Shown: positions 44,177 to 53,310 of the stretch, piece by piece
Position numbering within the stretch: the stretch's first letter is position 1
How the letters are laid out: every line of letters begins with the position of its first letter
From: Flavobacterium fontis
Lineage (GTDB): Bacteria > Bacteroidota > Bacteroidia > Flavobacteriales > Flavobacteriaceae
Assembly: GCF_900129405.1 (NCBI RefSeq)
Contig: NZ_FQVQ01000014.1
Span: forward strand, 1-64,000
Reading direction: 5' to 3'
Length of the DNA stretch: 64,000 bases
The notes under the pieces: model-generated
Databases searched by the model: none
What the model was told of the DNA's origin: nothing
What the model saw: the letters and a program-made list of their open reading frames with translations, nothing else
Translations under genes and position numbers: made by a program

Positions 44177-46714
44177 ATGGCTCCCAAAAAATCACAAAAC
44201 ACATCCACAGAAAACGAACGTTCACCGATTTCATCCTTCAAAATGAAACGACAATACCAATTTATCTTGGGTAGTCTTTTCGTGCTTTTGGCCTTGGCAA
44301 TGGGTGTGGCGTTTATCTCCTATTTTGTGAATGGCCATGTCGATCAAAGTGTAGCCAATGCCTTTATTGATCGTGAAAAAGAAGCGCAAAATTGGATGGG
44401 AAAATCGGGGGCTTGGATGGCCGAGACCTTAATTCCTAACGGTTTTGGGGTTGCCTCCTTTCTTTTGGTAAAATTACTTTTTGTCACAGGCGCTTTTATG
44501 GCTTTGGATCTTCCCCTGAAACGGTTGAAATCCATGTGGTTTTGGGATTTATTTGCACTGATTGTTTTGTCCTTACTCTTTGGTTTCTTTGCCAATTCGC
44601 TTCCTGAGTTGGGTGGTACCGTTGGATTTGAAATCAATTCCTTTATACAAGATTATATCGGAAAAACGGGAACACTGCTTGTATTGGTATTTTGTATTTT
44701 GCTGTACATGATTTTCAAAATCCGTTGGTCACCCGATACGTTAAAAGCCTTTTATGAAAAAAAGAAGGCCGACCTTGAAGCGGATGTAGCGGCGGCTTCC
44801 CAAGAAAACGCCCCACAAGCGGGAGGCTACAACTTGGAAGAATATGCGGTTTCGGATCCTGAAAATACACCGGATTATGCGATTGAAGAATTGGTGCAAC
44901 CGAAATCATCCTTTGAAATCGACAAAGAAGCTTTAAAACCAACCATTTCAAGTTATTCAGGCATCGATTTGAATCCTAATAAAACGGGATTGAGTCCTAT
45001 TCACGAACCCGATGTAGAACCAGTTTTAATCACACCTACGCCGCCCATCACCCCTCCAACGCCGCTTTCAACCCCACTTACGGTCGAATCCCCGAAGGAA
45101 ATTATTCCTACGCAAGACGAATCCTTTGTGATTGAAAAAGCACCCGATGAGGATTTGATCGTTGAAAATTTGGCAGCGAAATTGGTTGAAGATTTTGGCC
45201 TTTTCGATCCAACGCTTGAGTTATCGCATTACAAGTTTCCTACTCTCGAATTGCTTAAAGACTACAGCAGTGTGGGCATTACGATCAATCAAGAGGAATT
45301 GGAGGAAAACAAAAATCGAATTGTGGAAACCCTCCGCAATTATAAAATTGACATTGCCCAAATTAAAGCTACCGTAGGTCCCTCGGTGACCTTGTATGAA
45401 ATCGTACCTGAAGCAGGAATTCGTATTTCAAAAATTAAAAGTCTTGAAGACGATATCGCACTTTCGCTCTCTGCACTGGGGATACGTATTATTGCTCCCA
45501 TCCCCGGTAAAGGAACCATCGGGATTGAGGTGCCTAATAAAAACCCAACCATGGTCCCCATGAAAACGGTGATAGCAGCTTCGCGTTTTCAAGAGGCCGA
45601 AATGGAACTTCCCATTGCCTTAGGAAAAACCATTTCCAACGAAACGTTTGTAGTCGATTTGGCCAAAATGCCCCACTTATTGATGGCTGGGGCAACAGGA
45701 CAAGGAAAATCGGTGGGATTGAATGCTGTGTTAACGTCACTTTTGTATAAAAAACATCCGGCGGAGGTCAAGTTTGTATTGGTCGATCCGAAAAAGGTTG
45801 AACTTACGTTATTCAACAAAATTGAGCGCCACTATTTGGCCAAACTGCCCGACACAGAAGACGCTATTATTACCGACAACAACAAGGTAATCAATACGTT
45901 GAATTCGCTTTGTATTGAGATGGACAATCGCTATTCGCTTTTAAAAGATGCGATGGTGCGCAATATCAAAGAGTACAATGAAAAATTCAAGTCGCGAAAA
46001 TTGAATCCCGAATTGGGACACCGTTTTCTTCCGTATATCGTATTGGTTGTCGATGAGTTTGCCGACTTGATTATGACTGCTGGAAAAGAAGTTGAAACCC
46101 CTATTGCACGTCTTGCTCAATTAGCGCGGGCCATTGGAATTCACCTTATTATTGCCACACAGCGTCCATCGGTAAATGTCATTACCGGAATCATTAAAGC
46201 GAATTTCCCAGCACGTATTGCATTTCGCGTGACCTCAAAAATCGATTCGCGTACCATTTTGGACACCCAAGGTGCTGAGCAACTTATCGGACGTGGGGAC
46301 TTGTTGTATACCAATGGAAATGATTTGGTACGGGTGCAATGTGCCTTTGTAGACACGCCCGAAGTAGAGAAAATTGTGGATTACATTGGCTCACAAAAAG
46401 CGTATGCTACCGCCTATCAATTGCCCGAATATGTAGGCGAAGAAGGAAGCAACGTCAATTTGGAATTTGACATCTCTGAACGCGACCCTATGTTTCGTGA
46501 AGCAGCCGAAATTATCGTCACGGCGCAACAAGGTTCGGCATCATTATTGCAGCGCAAATTGAAGTTGGGCTATAATCGGGCGGGGCGTTTGATTGACCAG
46601 TTGGAAGCAGCAGGCATCGTAGGGCCTTTCGAAGGCAGTAAAGCGCGTACGGTTAATATTCCCGATTTGGTCGCTTTGGAACATTTTTTTACTAACGAAC
46701 AAAACGAAAACTAG
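44177..46714 (+). CDS. ftsK: DNA translocase FtsK
   Basis: This 845-residue protein links chromosome segregation to division. Four N-terminal helices (about residues 28-180), a proline-rich linker (about 190-330), the FtsK alpha and beta domains with Walker A GATGQGKSVGLNAV near residue 507 and Walker B in YIVLVVDEFADL, and a C-terminal gamma winged helix (RKLKLGYNRAGRLIDQLE) are visible. It is first of the run ftsK, lolA, lptF/G, ribB. Confidence 0.95.
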   Translation: MAPKKSQNTSTENERSPISSFKMKRQYQFILGSLFVLLALAMGVAFISYFVNGHVDQSVANAFIDREKEAQNWMGKSGAWMAETLIPNGFGVASFLLVKLLFVTGAFMALDLPLKRLKSMWFWDLFALIVLSLLFGFFANSLPELGGTVGFEINSFIQDYIGKTGTLLVLVFCILLYMIFKIRWSPDTLKAFYEKKKADLEADVAAASQENAPQAGGYNLEEYAVSDPENTPDYAIEELVQPKSSFEIDKEALKPTISSYSGIDLNPNKTGLSPIHEPDVEPVLITPTPPITPPTPLSTPLTVESPKEIIPTQDESFVIEKAPDEDLIVENLAAKLVEDFGLFDPTLELSHYKFPTLELLKDYSSVGITINQEELEENKNRIVETLRNYKIDIAQIKATVGPSVTLYEIVPEAGIRISKIKSLEDDIALSLSALGIRIIAPIPGKGTIGIEVPNKNPTMVPMKTVIAASRFQEAEMELPIALGKTISNETFVVDLAKMPHLLMAGATGQGKSVGLNAVLTSLLYKKHPAEVKFVLVDPKKVELTLFNKIERHYLAKLPDTEDAIITDNNKVINTLNSLCIEMDNRYSLLKDAMVRNIKEYNEKFKSRKLNPELGHRFLPYIVLVVDEFADLIMTAGKEVETPIARLAQLARAIGIHLIIATQRPSVNVITGIIKANFPARIAFRVTSKIDSRTILDTQGAEQLIGRGDLLYTNGNDLVRVQCAFVDTPEVEKIVDYIGSQKAYATAYQLPEYVGEEGSNVNLEFDISERDPMFREAAEIIVTAQQGSASLLQRKLKLGYNRAGRLIDQLEAAGIVGPFEGSKARTVNIPDLVALEHFFTNEQNEN

Positions 46715-46715
46715 A

Positions 46716-47357
46716 ATGAAAAAGTTTTTAGCGCTTATTATGCTACTAACCATAAGTGTATCAACCCAGGCACAAGACAAGCGGGCGAAAAACCTCTTGG
46801 ATCAAGTGACGGCTAAAATCAAAAGTTACAACAACATTGTGATTGATTTTAAATACACACTCACCAATACCAAAGAAAATATCAATCAAGAGAGCAAAGG
46901 AAATGTGACCTTACAAGGGAACAAATACGTGCTCAACTTTATGGGGGCAACCAAAATTTTTGACGGAAAAAAAACGTATACCATTGTCCCTGAAGACGAA
47001 GAGATAACCATTTCTAGTGTGAATGATGCGGATGAAAAAGCCATTACACCCAATAAGATGCTAACCTTTTTTAACAAAGGGTATAAATATGTTTGGGACA
47101 TTCAACAAAACATCAACGGTCGAAAAATACAATTGATTAAACTGATTCCCACCAATACCAAAGACCAACGTAAGGAAATTTTACTGGGCATTGACACCCA
47201 AACGAAAACCATTTATAATTTGATTGAGATTGGTAAAAACGGAACCCGTACCACGTTGACTGTTAATTCTTTTAAAACCAATCAGCCGCTTTCGAAAAAT
47301 CAGTTTACTTTTGTGGCAGGGAAATACCCAAACTACTACATCAATAAATTAGATTAA
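46716..47357 (+). CDS. lolA: LolA-like outer-membrane lipoprotein carrier
   Basis: A 213-residue periplasmic protein with a signal peptide (ending TQAQ) and a LolA-type half-barrel: AKIKSYNNIVIDFKYTL, then VTLQGNKYVLNF and IVPEDEEITISS. It would shuttle lipoproteins to the outer membrane. The ATG follows the ftsK stop by one base, indicating coupling. Confidence 0.88.
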   Translation: MKKFLALIMLLTISVSTQAQDKRAKNLLDQVTAKIKSYNNIVIDFKYTLTNTKENINQESKGNVTLQGNKYVLNFMGATKIFDGKKTYTIVPEDEEITISSVNDADEKAITPNKMLTFFNKGYKYVWDIQQNINGRKIQLIKLIPTNTKDQRKEILLGIDTQTKTIYNLIEIGKNGTRTTLTVNSFKTNQPLSKNQFTFVAGKYPNYYINKLD

Positions 47358-47362
47358 GTTCG

Positions 47363-49249
47363 GTGAAAATAATCGATCGGTATTTACTAAAATCCTTCTG
47401 GATTACATTTGCCTCCGTATTTGTAATCCTCTTTTTTATTTTCATTCTACAAACCGTTTGGTTATTCATTTCAGAATTGGCGGGTAAAGACTTGGACACG
47501 TTGATGGTCATTAAGTTTTTGATCTTTGCCATGCCCCGAATCATCCCCATGGTTTTGCCACTTTCGGTGTTGTTGGCTTCCATTATGACCTTTGGATCCT
47601 TGGCCGAAAACTATGAATTTGCCGCGATGAAGTCGTCGGGAATTTCGTTTCAACGCTCCTTACGGTACCAAACCTATTTCATTCTGGTATTGACACTTGT
47701 CTCCTTTTTTGTAGCCAATAACATTATTCCCTATGCCGAGTATAAGTTCACCAACTTTCGCCGAAATATTGCGCAAATAAAGCCCGCATTGGCCATTGCT
47801 GAAGGTCAGTTTAGCGAAATTGGCAACTACAGTATTAAAGTTATAAAGAAAAAAGGAGAAAAAGGTAACTTATTGGAAGGCGTTACCATTCACCGAAACA
47901 TTCCCAACGGTGGCGGCAATACCACGGTAATTAAAGCCAAAAGAGGAGAATTATTAAGCAGCGAGAAATCCAATACTTTACGATTGGTATTGTATGATGG
48001 AACCTATTATGAGGATTTGCGTACTACCTATGAAAAACGCAATAATGCCCCATTTACAAAAGCTACGTTTAAACGGGATGTCTTCAGCATCGACCTTACA
48101 AAACTCAACCAAAACAATCAACGCGACATGGAACTGGGAAATACCTTTACCATGTTAAATATCTCGGAGTTGAATTATACATTGGATTCGTTGCAAACCA
48201 ATTACAAAAAAGAGGCGATTTCCTATGGTGAAAATATTTACAGCCGAACAGGTGCGTTGTCGACGAATACTATGGGGGAAATTTTTCCAAAAAATATGCC
48301 CACTCAAGACATTTTAGCCCACCTCACTCCTATCCAAAAAACGGACATTTACCGCTATGCCTACAGTAATGTTGAGAATATCAATTTCACAATTGAAAGT
48401 GCACTTTTTGAAATGAATGCCAAGCAAAAGCTGATTAACAAGCACTGGATTGCGATTTACGACAAATTCATGTTGGCTTTTTCGTGCATCCTTATGTTTT
48501 TTATTGGGGCGCCTTTGGGGTCAATTATCCGCAAAGGAGGCATTGGACTACCAATCGTTTTTTCGGTGATTATTTTTATCATTTTCCATTTTATCAACAC
48601 CTTTGGGAAACGTTTGGCCCAAGAAAATGGAATTTCACCATTTATCGGAGTTTGGATGTCGACTATGATTTTACTTCCTTTGGCCATCACCCTTACCTAT
48701 CGTGCGATTCATGATATTGGAGGAATGGTTACTTTGGATGTGGTGGTTGAACCGGTCATGAAATTGTTTCGAAAAACATCCGCCGAGACCACTCCCGAAA
48801 CATCAGAAAATGAAGTGGAATCCCCAATGGAGGAACTTCTGGATCGTGATTCAACAACCCCAAACGCGAGCACTGATACTGTTCGACACGAGGAATTGCG
48901 CCATGACGATCTAACCGATGGTGTTGAAAAGAATTTGCGTGGTATAGATCTTGACCGCATTGAAAAATGGAATCGAATGGCGCTGCTGTTTTTTGCGATC
49001 ACTTTTGCTCTCGTACTGGTGTATGCATTTACGGCGATATTGTATATCCTAATTGGGGCAGCGATTCCTTTCGCCTTGCTTCTAACCTATTGTTATAAAA
49101 CACAGGTGGAAATTGTCAGGTCAAAATATCCTTTTGAACCCGGACTCTTTATCAGTTTACTAACGGCATTTCCGTTTTACCCATTACTGTTTTGGGCGAC
49201 TAAAAAACAAGTACACAACTTAATACAAGATACAATCGAAAATGAGTGA
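47363..49249 (+). CDS. LptF/LptG-family permease
   Basis: The 628-residue protein starts with GTG at 47363. It has the IIDRYLLKSFWITFASVFV opening of YjgP/YjgQ proteins, a periplasmic beta-jellyroll region (about 110-340) and six main helices. LptF and LptG form the inner-membrane part of the LPS export machine; here the extra C-terminal segment (about 500-628) has additional helices. The stop overlaps ribB by eight bases. Confidence 0.9.
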   Translation: MKIIDRYLLKSFWITFASVFVILFFIFILQTVWLFISELAGKDLDTLMVIKFLIFAMPRIIPMVLPLSVLLASIMTFGSLAENYEFAAMKSSGISFQRSLRYQTYFILVLTLVSFFVANNIIPYAEYKFTNFRRNIAQIKPALAIAEGQFSEIGNYSIKVIKKKGEKGNLLEGVTIHRNIPNGGGNTTVIKAKRGELLSSEKSNTLRLVLYDGTYYEDLRTTYEKRNNAPFTKATFKRDVFSIDLTKLNQNNQRDMELGNTFTMLNISELNYTLDSLQTNYKKEAISYGENIYSRTGALSTNTMGEIFPKNMPTQDILAHLTPIQKTDIYRYAYSNVENINFTIESALFEMNAKQKLINKHWIAIYDKFMLAFSCILMFFIGAPLGSIIRKGGIGLPIVFSVIIFIIFHFINTFGKRLAQENGISPFIGVWMSTMILLPLAITLTYRAIHDIGGMVTLDVVVEPVMKLFRKTSAETTPETSENEVESPMEELLDRDSTTPNASTDTVRHEELRHDDLTDGVEKNLRGIDLDRIEKWNRMALLFFAITFALVLVYAFTAILYILIGAAIPFALLLTYCYKTQVEIVRSKYPFEPGLFISLLTAFPFYPLLFWATKKQVHNLIQDTIENE

Positions 49250-50372
49250 ATCCATACAACTCAACACTATAGAAGAAGCCATTGAAGATATCCGTCAAGG
49301 CAAAGTAATCATTGTAGTAGATGATGAAGATCGTGAAAATGAAGGCGATTTTTTGGCTGCGGCTGAAAAGGTCACTCCCGAAATGATTAATTTCATGGCA
49401 ATGCACGGTCGTGGTCTTATTTGCGCTCCTTTGACTGAAAAACGTTGCGCTGAGTTGGAACTTCATTCGATGGTCAAAAACAATACCGACCACATGGAGA
49501 CCGCTTTTACCGTTTCGGTAGATTTAAAAGGTCATGGCGTGACAACGGGAATCTCGGCAGCCGATCGAGCCAAAACGATTCTTGCGCTTGTTGATGAAGA
49601 TACCAAACCTTTTGATTTGGCACGTCCAGGACATATTTTCCCATTGGCGGCGAAGCATGGAGGTGTTTTACGTCGTACAGGCCATACCGAAGCTGCCATA
49701 GATTTTGCACGTTTGGCGGGATGCAAACCTGCGGGTGTGATTGTTGAAATTATGAATGAAGACGGAACCATGGCGCGTTTACCTGAATTGGTTGAAGTTG
49801 CTAAACGGTTTGATTTAAAACTCGTCTCTATTGAAGATTTGGTCGCTTATCGCATGCAGCATGATAGCTTGATTTCGAAAAAAGAAGATTTTCAAGTGAA
49901 TACCAAATACGGTTCTTTTCGATTACGGGCTTACCAACAGATTACCAACAAGCAAGTGCATATTGCATTGACCAAGGGAAGTTGGAATAACGGTGATGCC
50001 GTACTAACCCGTATTATTTCGGCGGCAGCCAATACTGATATCCTCCAAGCCTTAACCGGAAGTATGGAGCAAAAACTGGATGATGTATTTAAGTTAATTC
50101 ACAAAGAGGATAAAGGCGCTGTGGTGTTTATCAATAGTGAAACCGATCCGAATGATTTGTTGAGTCGGATTGGTGTGTTACGTCAATTGCAATCGGAAGG
50201 GATTAATGAGGCGCCTGTGGTAAAAATGGACCATAAAGATTTTGGGATTGGGGCACAAATTTTACACGATTTGGACATCTCCAAAATTCGACTCGTTACG
50301 AATAGCGTACAAGCGAAACGCGTGGGCATGATTGGATATGGGCTGGAGATTAAGGAATATGTTCAATACTAA
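49242..50372 (+). CDS. ribB: 3,4-dihydroxy-2-butanone-4-phosphate synthase with degenerate GTP cyclohydrolase II-like domain
   Basis: The N-terminal domain (about 1-205) has the RibB acidic motif [13 protein letters not shown] and the substrate-binding GRGLICAPL and [11 protein letters not shown] segments; it makes the four-carbon unit for riboflavin. The C-terminal part (about 206-376) resembles GTP cyclohydrolase II, but the zinc-binding cysteine cluster (SECxTGD, RCDC) is absent, so that activity is probably lost. A separate RibA would be needed. It ends the operon, followed by a terminator. Confidence 0.92.
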   Translation: MSESIQLNTIEEAIEDIRQGKVIIVVDDEDRENEGDFLAAAEKVTPEMINFMAMHGRGLICAPLTEKRCAELELHSMVKNNTDHMETAFTVSVDLKGHGVTTGISAADRAKTILALVDEDTKPFDLARPGHIFPLAAKHGGVLRRTGHTEAAIDFARLAGCKPAGVIVEIMNEDGTMARLPELVEVAKRFDLKLVSIEDLVAYRMQHDSLISKKEDFQVNTKYGSFRLRAYQQITNKQVHIALTKGSWNNGDAVLTRIISAAANTDILQALTGSMEQKLDDVFKLIHKEDKGAVVFINSETDPNDLLSRIGVLRQLQSEGINEAPVVKMDHKDFGIGAQILHDLDISKIRLVTNSVQAKRVGMIGYGLEIKEYVQY

Positions 50373-50378
50373 CACAAT

Positions 50379-50408
50379 AGACCTCAAATGAATGAGGTCT
50401 TTTTTTTT
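50379..50408 (+). terminator. Terminator of the ftsK-ribB operon
   Basis: AGACCTCA and TGAGGTCT form an eight-pair stem with a six-base loop, followed by eight T residues, six bases past the ribB stop. Confidence 0.92.
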
Positions 50409-50563
50409 GCTACAGGTAGAACCACACTTTTGGGATTTTAATTTTTAAAAAAATAGAAATCTATTTCGAGGAATGACTAAACTAAGACTACCCAAAAGTT
50501 TGTTCTTCACTTTCTTCTTTTTTTTATTAAAAAGTGCTTCGCCCTAAGTTTTTTATTTTTTTT

Positions 50564-50912
50564 GCATTTACAAAAGCAAGCTTTAAACTTGAGGGATTAC
50601 CTCTGGTGATCCTAAAGGGGGGACCTTGCAAAGAAAAACCCTAACGCCATTTTCAAAGGCGTTGATTTTTTAATTTTATAGCGTTTACAAAAGCGAGCTT
50701 TAAACTTGAGGGATTACCTCTGGTGATCCTAAAGGGGGAACCTTGCAAAGAAAAACCCTAACGCCATTTTCAAAGGCGTTGATTTTTTAATTTATAGCGT
50801 TTACAAAAGCGAGCTTTAAACTTGAGGGATTACCTCTGGTGATCCTAAAGGGGAAACCTGCAAAGAAAAACCCTAACGCCATTTGCAAAGGCGTTGGTTT
50901 TTTAATTTTATA
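50564..50912. repeat. Three tandem repeats of 116-117 bases with hairpins
   Basis: Copies start at 50564, 50681 and 50797; the first 30 bases of a fourth begin at 50913. Each copy contains a GAGG/CCTC hairpin, a GGTGATCCTAAAGG stretch, GCAAAGAAAAACCC, and an AACGCC/GGCGTT hairpin followed by a T run and AATTTTATAGCG. They differ at only a few positions, which points to recent amplification. There is no ORF. The T-tailed stems would behave as terminators on the plus strand. Confidence 0.9.
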
Positions 50913-50958
50913 GCGTTTACAAAAGCAAGCTTTTGACACCGCTATAAAATTAAAAAAC
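50897..50958. repeat. 62-base near-palindrome
   Basis: The perfect 19-base arms at 50897-50915 and 50940-50958 are GTTTTTTAATTTTATAGCG and its complement. The 24-base apex contains a second palindrome, AAAAGC-AA-GCTTTT. The left arm is the end of the third and start of the fourth tandem copy; the right arm leads straight into the terminator at 50953. Confidence 0.9.
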
Positions 50959-50982
50959 CCGAAACTACCGTTTCGGGTTTTT
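50953..50982. terminator. Bidirectional terminator next to a tRNA-Ser-like end
   Basis: AAAAACCCGAAAC and GTTTCGGGTTTTT pair perfectly over 13 bases around a four-base loop. On the minus strand it lies just downstream of the tRNA-like sequence at 50987-51005, the usual position of a tRNA terminator. Confidence 0.85.
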
Positions 50983-50986
50983 CTTT

Positions 50987-51005
50987 GCGGAGAAAGAGGG
51001 ATTTG
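50987..51005 (-). other. Possible attachment site: tRNA-Ser-like 3' end
   Basis: Read on the minus strand this is CAAATCCCTCTTTCTCCGC, which resembles the T-arm 3' half and acceptor strand of a bacterial tRNA-Ser (CGAATCCCTCTCTCTCCGC type). The rest of a tRNA is not present upstream. Such isolated tRNA 3' ends mark integration of elements into tRNA genes. The matching other end is not seen in the window. Confidence 0.4.
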
Positions 51006-51168
51006 TATTTCCTCTTTTATGCCTTTAATAATAAGGATTCAGCAATACTAAATTCTAGGGTCTCGATTTTAAACCTCAAAAAATCAAACTTTTTTTGACA
51101 AATCTTAATAATCAAATATACAAAATAAATTATAGATAGAAGTTTAATAAGTGAATTAGTATTGATAA

Positions 51169-51372
51169 TTAATCAATAATTAACTCTAGAACTTTTTCAA
51201 AATTAAGCCCTGTATAAATGCAAAATTCTTCTATGCTCACAAACTCATTTTCGAGCTTATTGAGGTCATTTCTAATCTTGTTCAATAGTCTAAGACTTTG
51301 CCTGTAACTTTTGCCTGTAATACGCTGTATATCCTTTGGGTAGATACACAACCTCTTATTGTGTGATTTCAT
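51169..51372 (-). CDS. Small conserved-looking protein of unknown function (HTH-like)
   Basis: The 67-residue product starts MKSHNKRLCIYPKDIQRITG and ends with VSIEEFCIYTGLNFEKVLEL. Two helical segments, DIQRITGKSYRQSLRLLNKI and EEFCIYTGLNFEKVL, look like paired helix-turn-helix or XisH-like motifs. I have the impression that similar small proteins are widespread in Bacteroidota, but I cannot name a family. It is divergent from the 252-residue protein cassette. Confidence 0.6.
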   Translation of the reverse strand: MKSHNKRLCIYPKDIQRITGKSYRQSLRLLNKIRNDLNKLENEFVSIEEFCIYTGLNFEKVLELIID

Positions 51373-51649
51373 ACTTTATCCATGCCTTTGATATGCCTTT
51401 GAGTAGGTTTAAAGTTAGAAATAATTCCTTTTGTTTTTAAGTAATCGTTTTTGGTGATTTGCAGCCGATTTTAGGTGACTTCTAAGTTTAATTATGTCAT
51501 TTATTCCAATGGTTGACAGATTGTATTGTGTGATGTTTTAAATGGTTTATTTAAGTATAAACTTTGTTCTTGAATCAGTCGGAAAGTGTTGCAACAGGAT
51601 TAAGATTGACAGAGTTTGAACATTAGTTATTAATTAAAATTTTGTAGTT

Positions 51650-52408
51650 ATGGCCAGACAGAAAGGCATAATTAAGTTGAAAGGTACTATCGGGGATATT
51701 ACCTTTTACAAAACCCAAGACGGACACTTGGCACGCGAAAAAGGGGGCATTGATGCCAGCAGAATCGCAAGCGATCCTGCGTTCCAGAGAACGCGCGAAA
51801 ATGGTTCCGAATTTGGAAGAGCAGGAAAAGCCGGAAAGCTTTTAAGAACTGCTTTAAGACCGTTGCTTTTGAATTCTGCTGATAGCAGAATGGTGAGCAG
51901 ACTTACCCAGGCAATGGTGAAAGTAATCCAAGCTGACACAGTTAGCGATAGAGGATTACGAAACGTTATTGATGGAGAAACTGAATTGTTATTCGGTTTT
52001 GAATTCAATATCAGGGGTAAATTAGGAACTAGTTTGTATGCTCCGTATGTTGGCGCTATTGACCGTGTTTCCGGTGAAATCACAGTTGATTTGGCCTCTT
52101 TTATGCCTGCCAACATGTTAGCTGCTCCGAGTGGAACCACTCACTTTAAAATTATCTCTGCTGGTGCAGAAGTTGATTTTGAAGCTGAAACCTATGTAGT
52201 AGCAACTTCTGAGACAGCAATTTTGCCATGGGACGCAACTGCAACAGCAGCCATCAACCAAACCAATGCGGTTACTCCGGCGAGTACTAAACCCTTGTTT
52301 TTAGCTTTGGGTATTGAATTCTACCAAGAAATCAATGGTCAAATGTACCCATTGAAAAATGGTGCATTCAACCCTTTGGCGATTGTGAAAGTTGACAGTG
52401 GCGTGTAA
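51650..52408 (+). CDS. 252-residue protein of unknown function, first gene of a four-gene cassette
   Basis: The soluble protein has no signal peptide or membrane helix. The N-terminal 75 residues are basic and polar (MARQKGIIKLKGTIGDITFY, then RTRENGSEFGRAGKAGKLLR); the rest is strand-rich with hydrophobic patches, ending FNPLAIVKVDSGV. A phage structural or capsid-like role is one possibility because the next genes resemble a lysis unit, but no known family is recognised. Its stop and the next ATG share bases (TAATG), so the genes are translated together. Confidence 0.75.
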   Translation: MARQKGIIKLKGTIGDITFYKTQDGHLAREKGGIDASRIASDPAFQRTRENGSEFGRAGKAGKLLRTALRPLLLNSADSRMVSRLTQAMVKVIQADTVSDRGLRNVIDGETELLFGFEFNIRGKLGTSLYAPYVGAIDRVSGEITVDLASFMPANMLAAPSGTTHFKIISAGAEVDFEAETYVVATSETAILPWDATATAAINQTNAVTPASTKPLFLALGIEFYQEINGQMYPLKNGAFNPLAIVKVDSGV

Positions 52409-52809
52409 TGGTTCTTGTGTTGCATAGAACATATTTTCCGGAGGGAACGCAAGGGATTTTAGAATGGAACGGCGATTTGATTTGCTATACCATCGAGCTG
52501 CCCTGGTTGGATAAACAAAAGCGAATTTCTTGTGTTCCTGAAGGAGAATATATTTTACAGAAGCGTTTCAGTAAAAAATTTGGATGGCACTTGCATTTAG
52601 TGAATGTTCCGGGAAGAGATTACATCTTGATTCATCCCGCCAATGATGCCAAAAAAGAATTATTAGGTTGTATTGCTCCTGTTACTACGCACACCGGGAT
52701 TGGAAAAGGAAATTATTCCAGAAAAGCATTTTCGAAAGTTAAGGATTTGGTTTATCCGGTTCTCTCCGATAATCAAGTTGTAAAAATTCTAATCACTACT
52801 AAATCATAA
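52408..52809 (+). CDS. DUF5675-like protein
   Basis: The 133-residue protein has the pattern CYTIELPW, SCVPEGEYILQKRFSKKFG, VPGRDYILIHPAND and LGCIAPVTTH that I associate with DUF5675. These proteins are found in phage-like and mobile contexts in Bacteroidota, and a peptidoglycan-related function has been suspected but is not established. The conserved histidine in LIHPAN and cysteine in LLGCIAP could be catalytic. It is the second gene of the cassette. Confidence 0.75.
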   Translation: MVLVLHRTYFPEGTQGILEWNGDLICYTIELPWLDKQKRISCVPEGEYILQKRFSKKFGWHLHLVNVPGRDYILIHPANDAKKELLGCIAPVTTHTGIGKGNYSRKAFSKVKDLVYPVLSDNQVVKILITTKS

Positions 52810-52813
52810 AATC

Positions 52814-53080
52814 ATGAATGTAGTTCAAAGGGCAGCTGCCCCAACCCCGAAGTTTTTTAAGATTTTGCGAACCATTGGCTTGGCATTATTGGCCGTAAGT
52901 GGTAGCATCATAGCTGCACCTGTAGCTTTGCCGGCCGTAGTTGTCACCATTGCCGGATATTCAGCCGTAGCCGGCGGAGTACTTTCGGCAGTCAGTCAGA
53001 TAACTGTTGAGGACAAGGTCCTTCGACAAGCCCTGGATGACAAGGCTAAAAACCTCAATAAACCTCGTGATGGAGACTAA
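52814..53080 (+). CDS. Small holin-like membrane protein
   Basis: An 88-residue protein with two hydrophobic helices (about 19-38 and 40-62; alanine, glycine and valine rich) and a charged C-terminus (DKAKNLNKPRDGD). That layout resembles holins or small membrane proteins. It starts four bases after the DUF5675 stop, and its end overlaps the next gene by 11 bases. Confidence 0.6.
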   Translation: MNVVQRAAAPTPKFFKILRTIGLALLAVSGSIIAAPVALPAVVVTIAGYSAVAGGVLSAVSQITVEDKVLRQALDDKAKNLNKPRDGD

Positions 53081-53246
53081 TCTTTCCATCAAAACGGGAA
53101 CTGCTTCCGGAACAGTTTTGAGCATTTTGCCCAATATACTCTCGGAAGATATTGTAAAAACAATTATCTTAGCGGTGATTGGAGCAACAGTAAGTTTTTC
53201 CGTTTCTCTATTCCTTAAATGGGTAACAAAATCTAAAAAACAATAG
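53070..53246 (+). CDS. Single-helix small membrane protein
   Basis: The 58-residue product METNLSIKTGTASGTVLSIL has a transmembrane helix near residues 29-49 (TIILAVIGATVSFSVSLFL) and a basic tail (KWVTKSKKQ). It overlaps the preceding gene by 11 bases in another frame. Translation from an earlier in-frame start at 53007 would lie inside the previous gene. A terminator follows at 53282. Confidence 0.6.
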   Translation: METNLSIKTGTASGTVLSILPNILSEDIVKTIILAVIGATVSFSVSLFLKWVTKSKKQ

Positions 53247-53281
53247 TCCGGTTTTGATTGGTAACCTTTACCGGATATGAG

Positions 53282-53310
53282 AAAGCCTAGTCGTTAGACC
53301 AGGCTTTTTT
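53282..53310. terminator. Terminator between the cassette and the DUF6943-like gene
   Basis: AAAGCCT and AGGCTTT with an inner GTC/GAC pairing form a stem with a four-base loop, followed by a T run. It ends the four-gene cassette and lies at the stop of the convergent gene. Confidence 0.8.

Noticed and set aside
49242..50372. Functional GTP cyclohydrolase II
   Set aside because: The zinc-binding cysteines and the arginine/aspartate catalytic cluster are missing from the C-terminal domain.
50564..50912. CRISPR-like repeat array
   Set aside because: The 116-base units are contiguous with no unique spacers and no cas genes are present.
50987..51080. Complete tRNA-Ser gene
   Set aside because: Only the acceptor and part of the T-arm are recognisable; no anticodon or D-arm can be built upstream.
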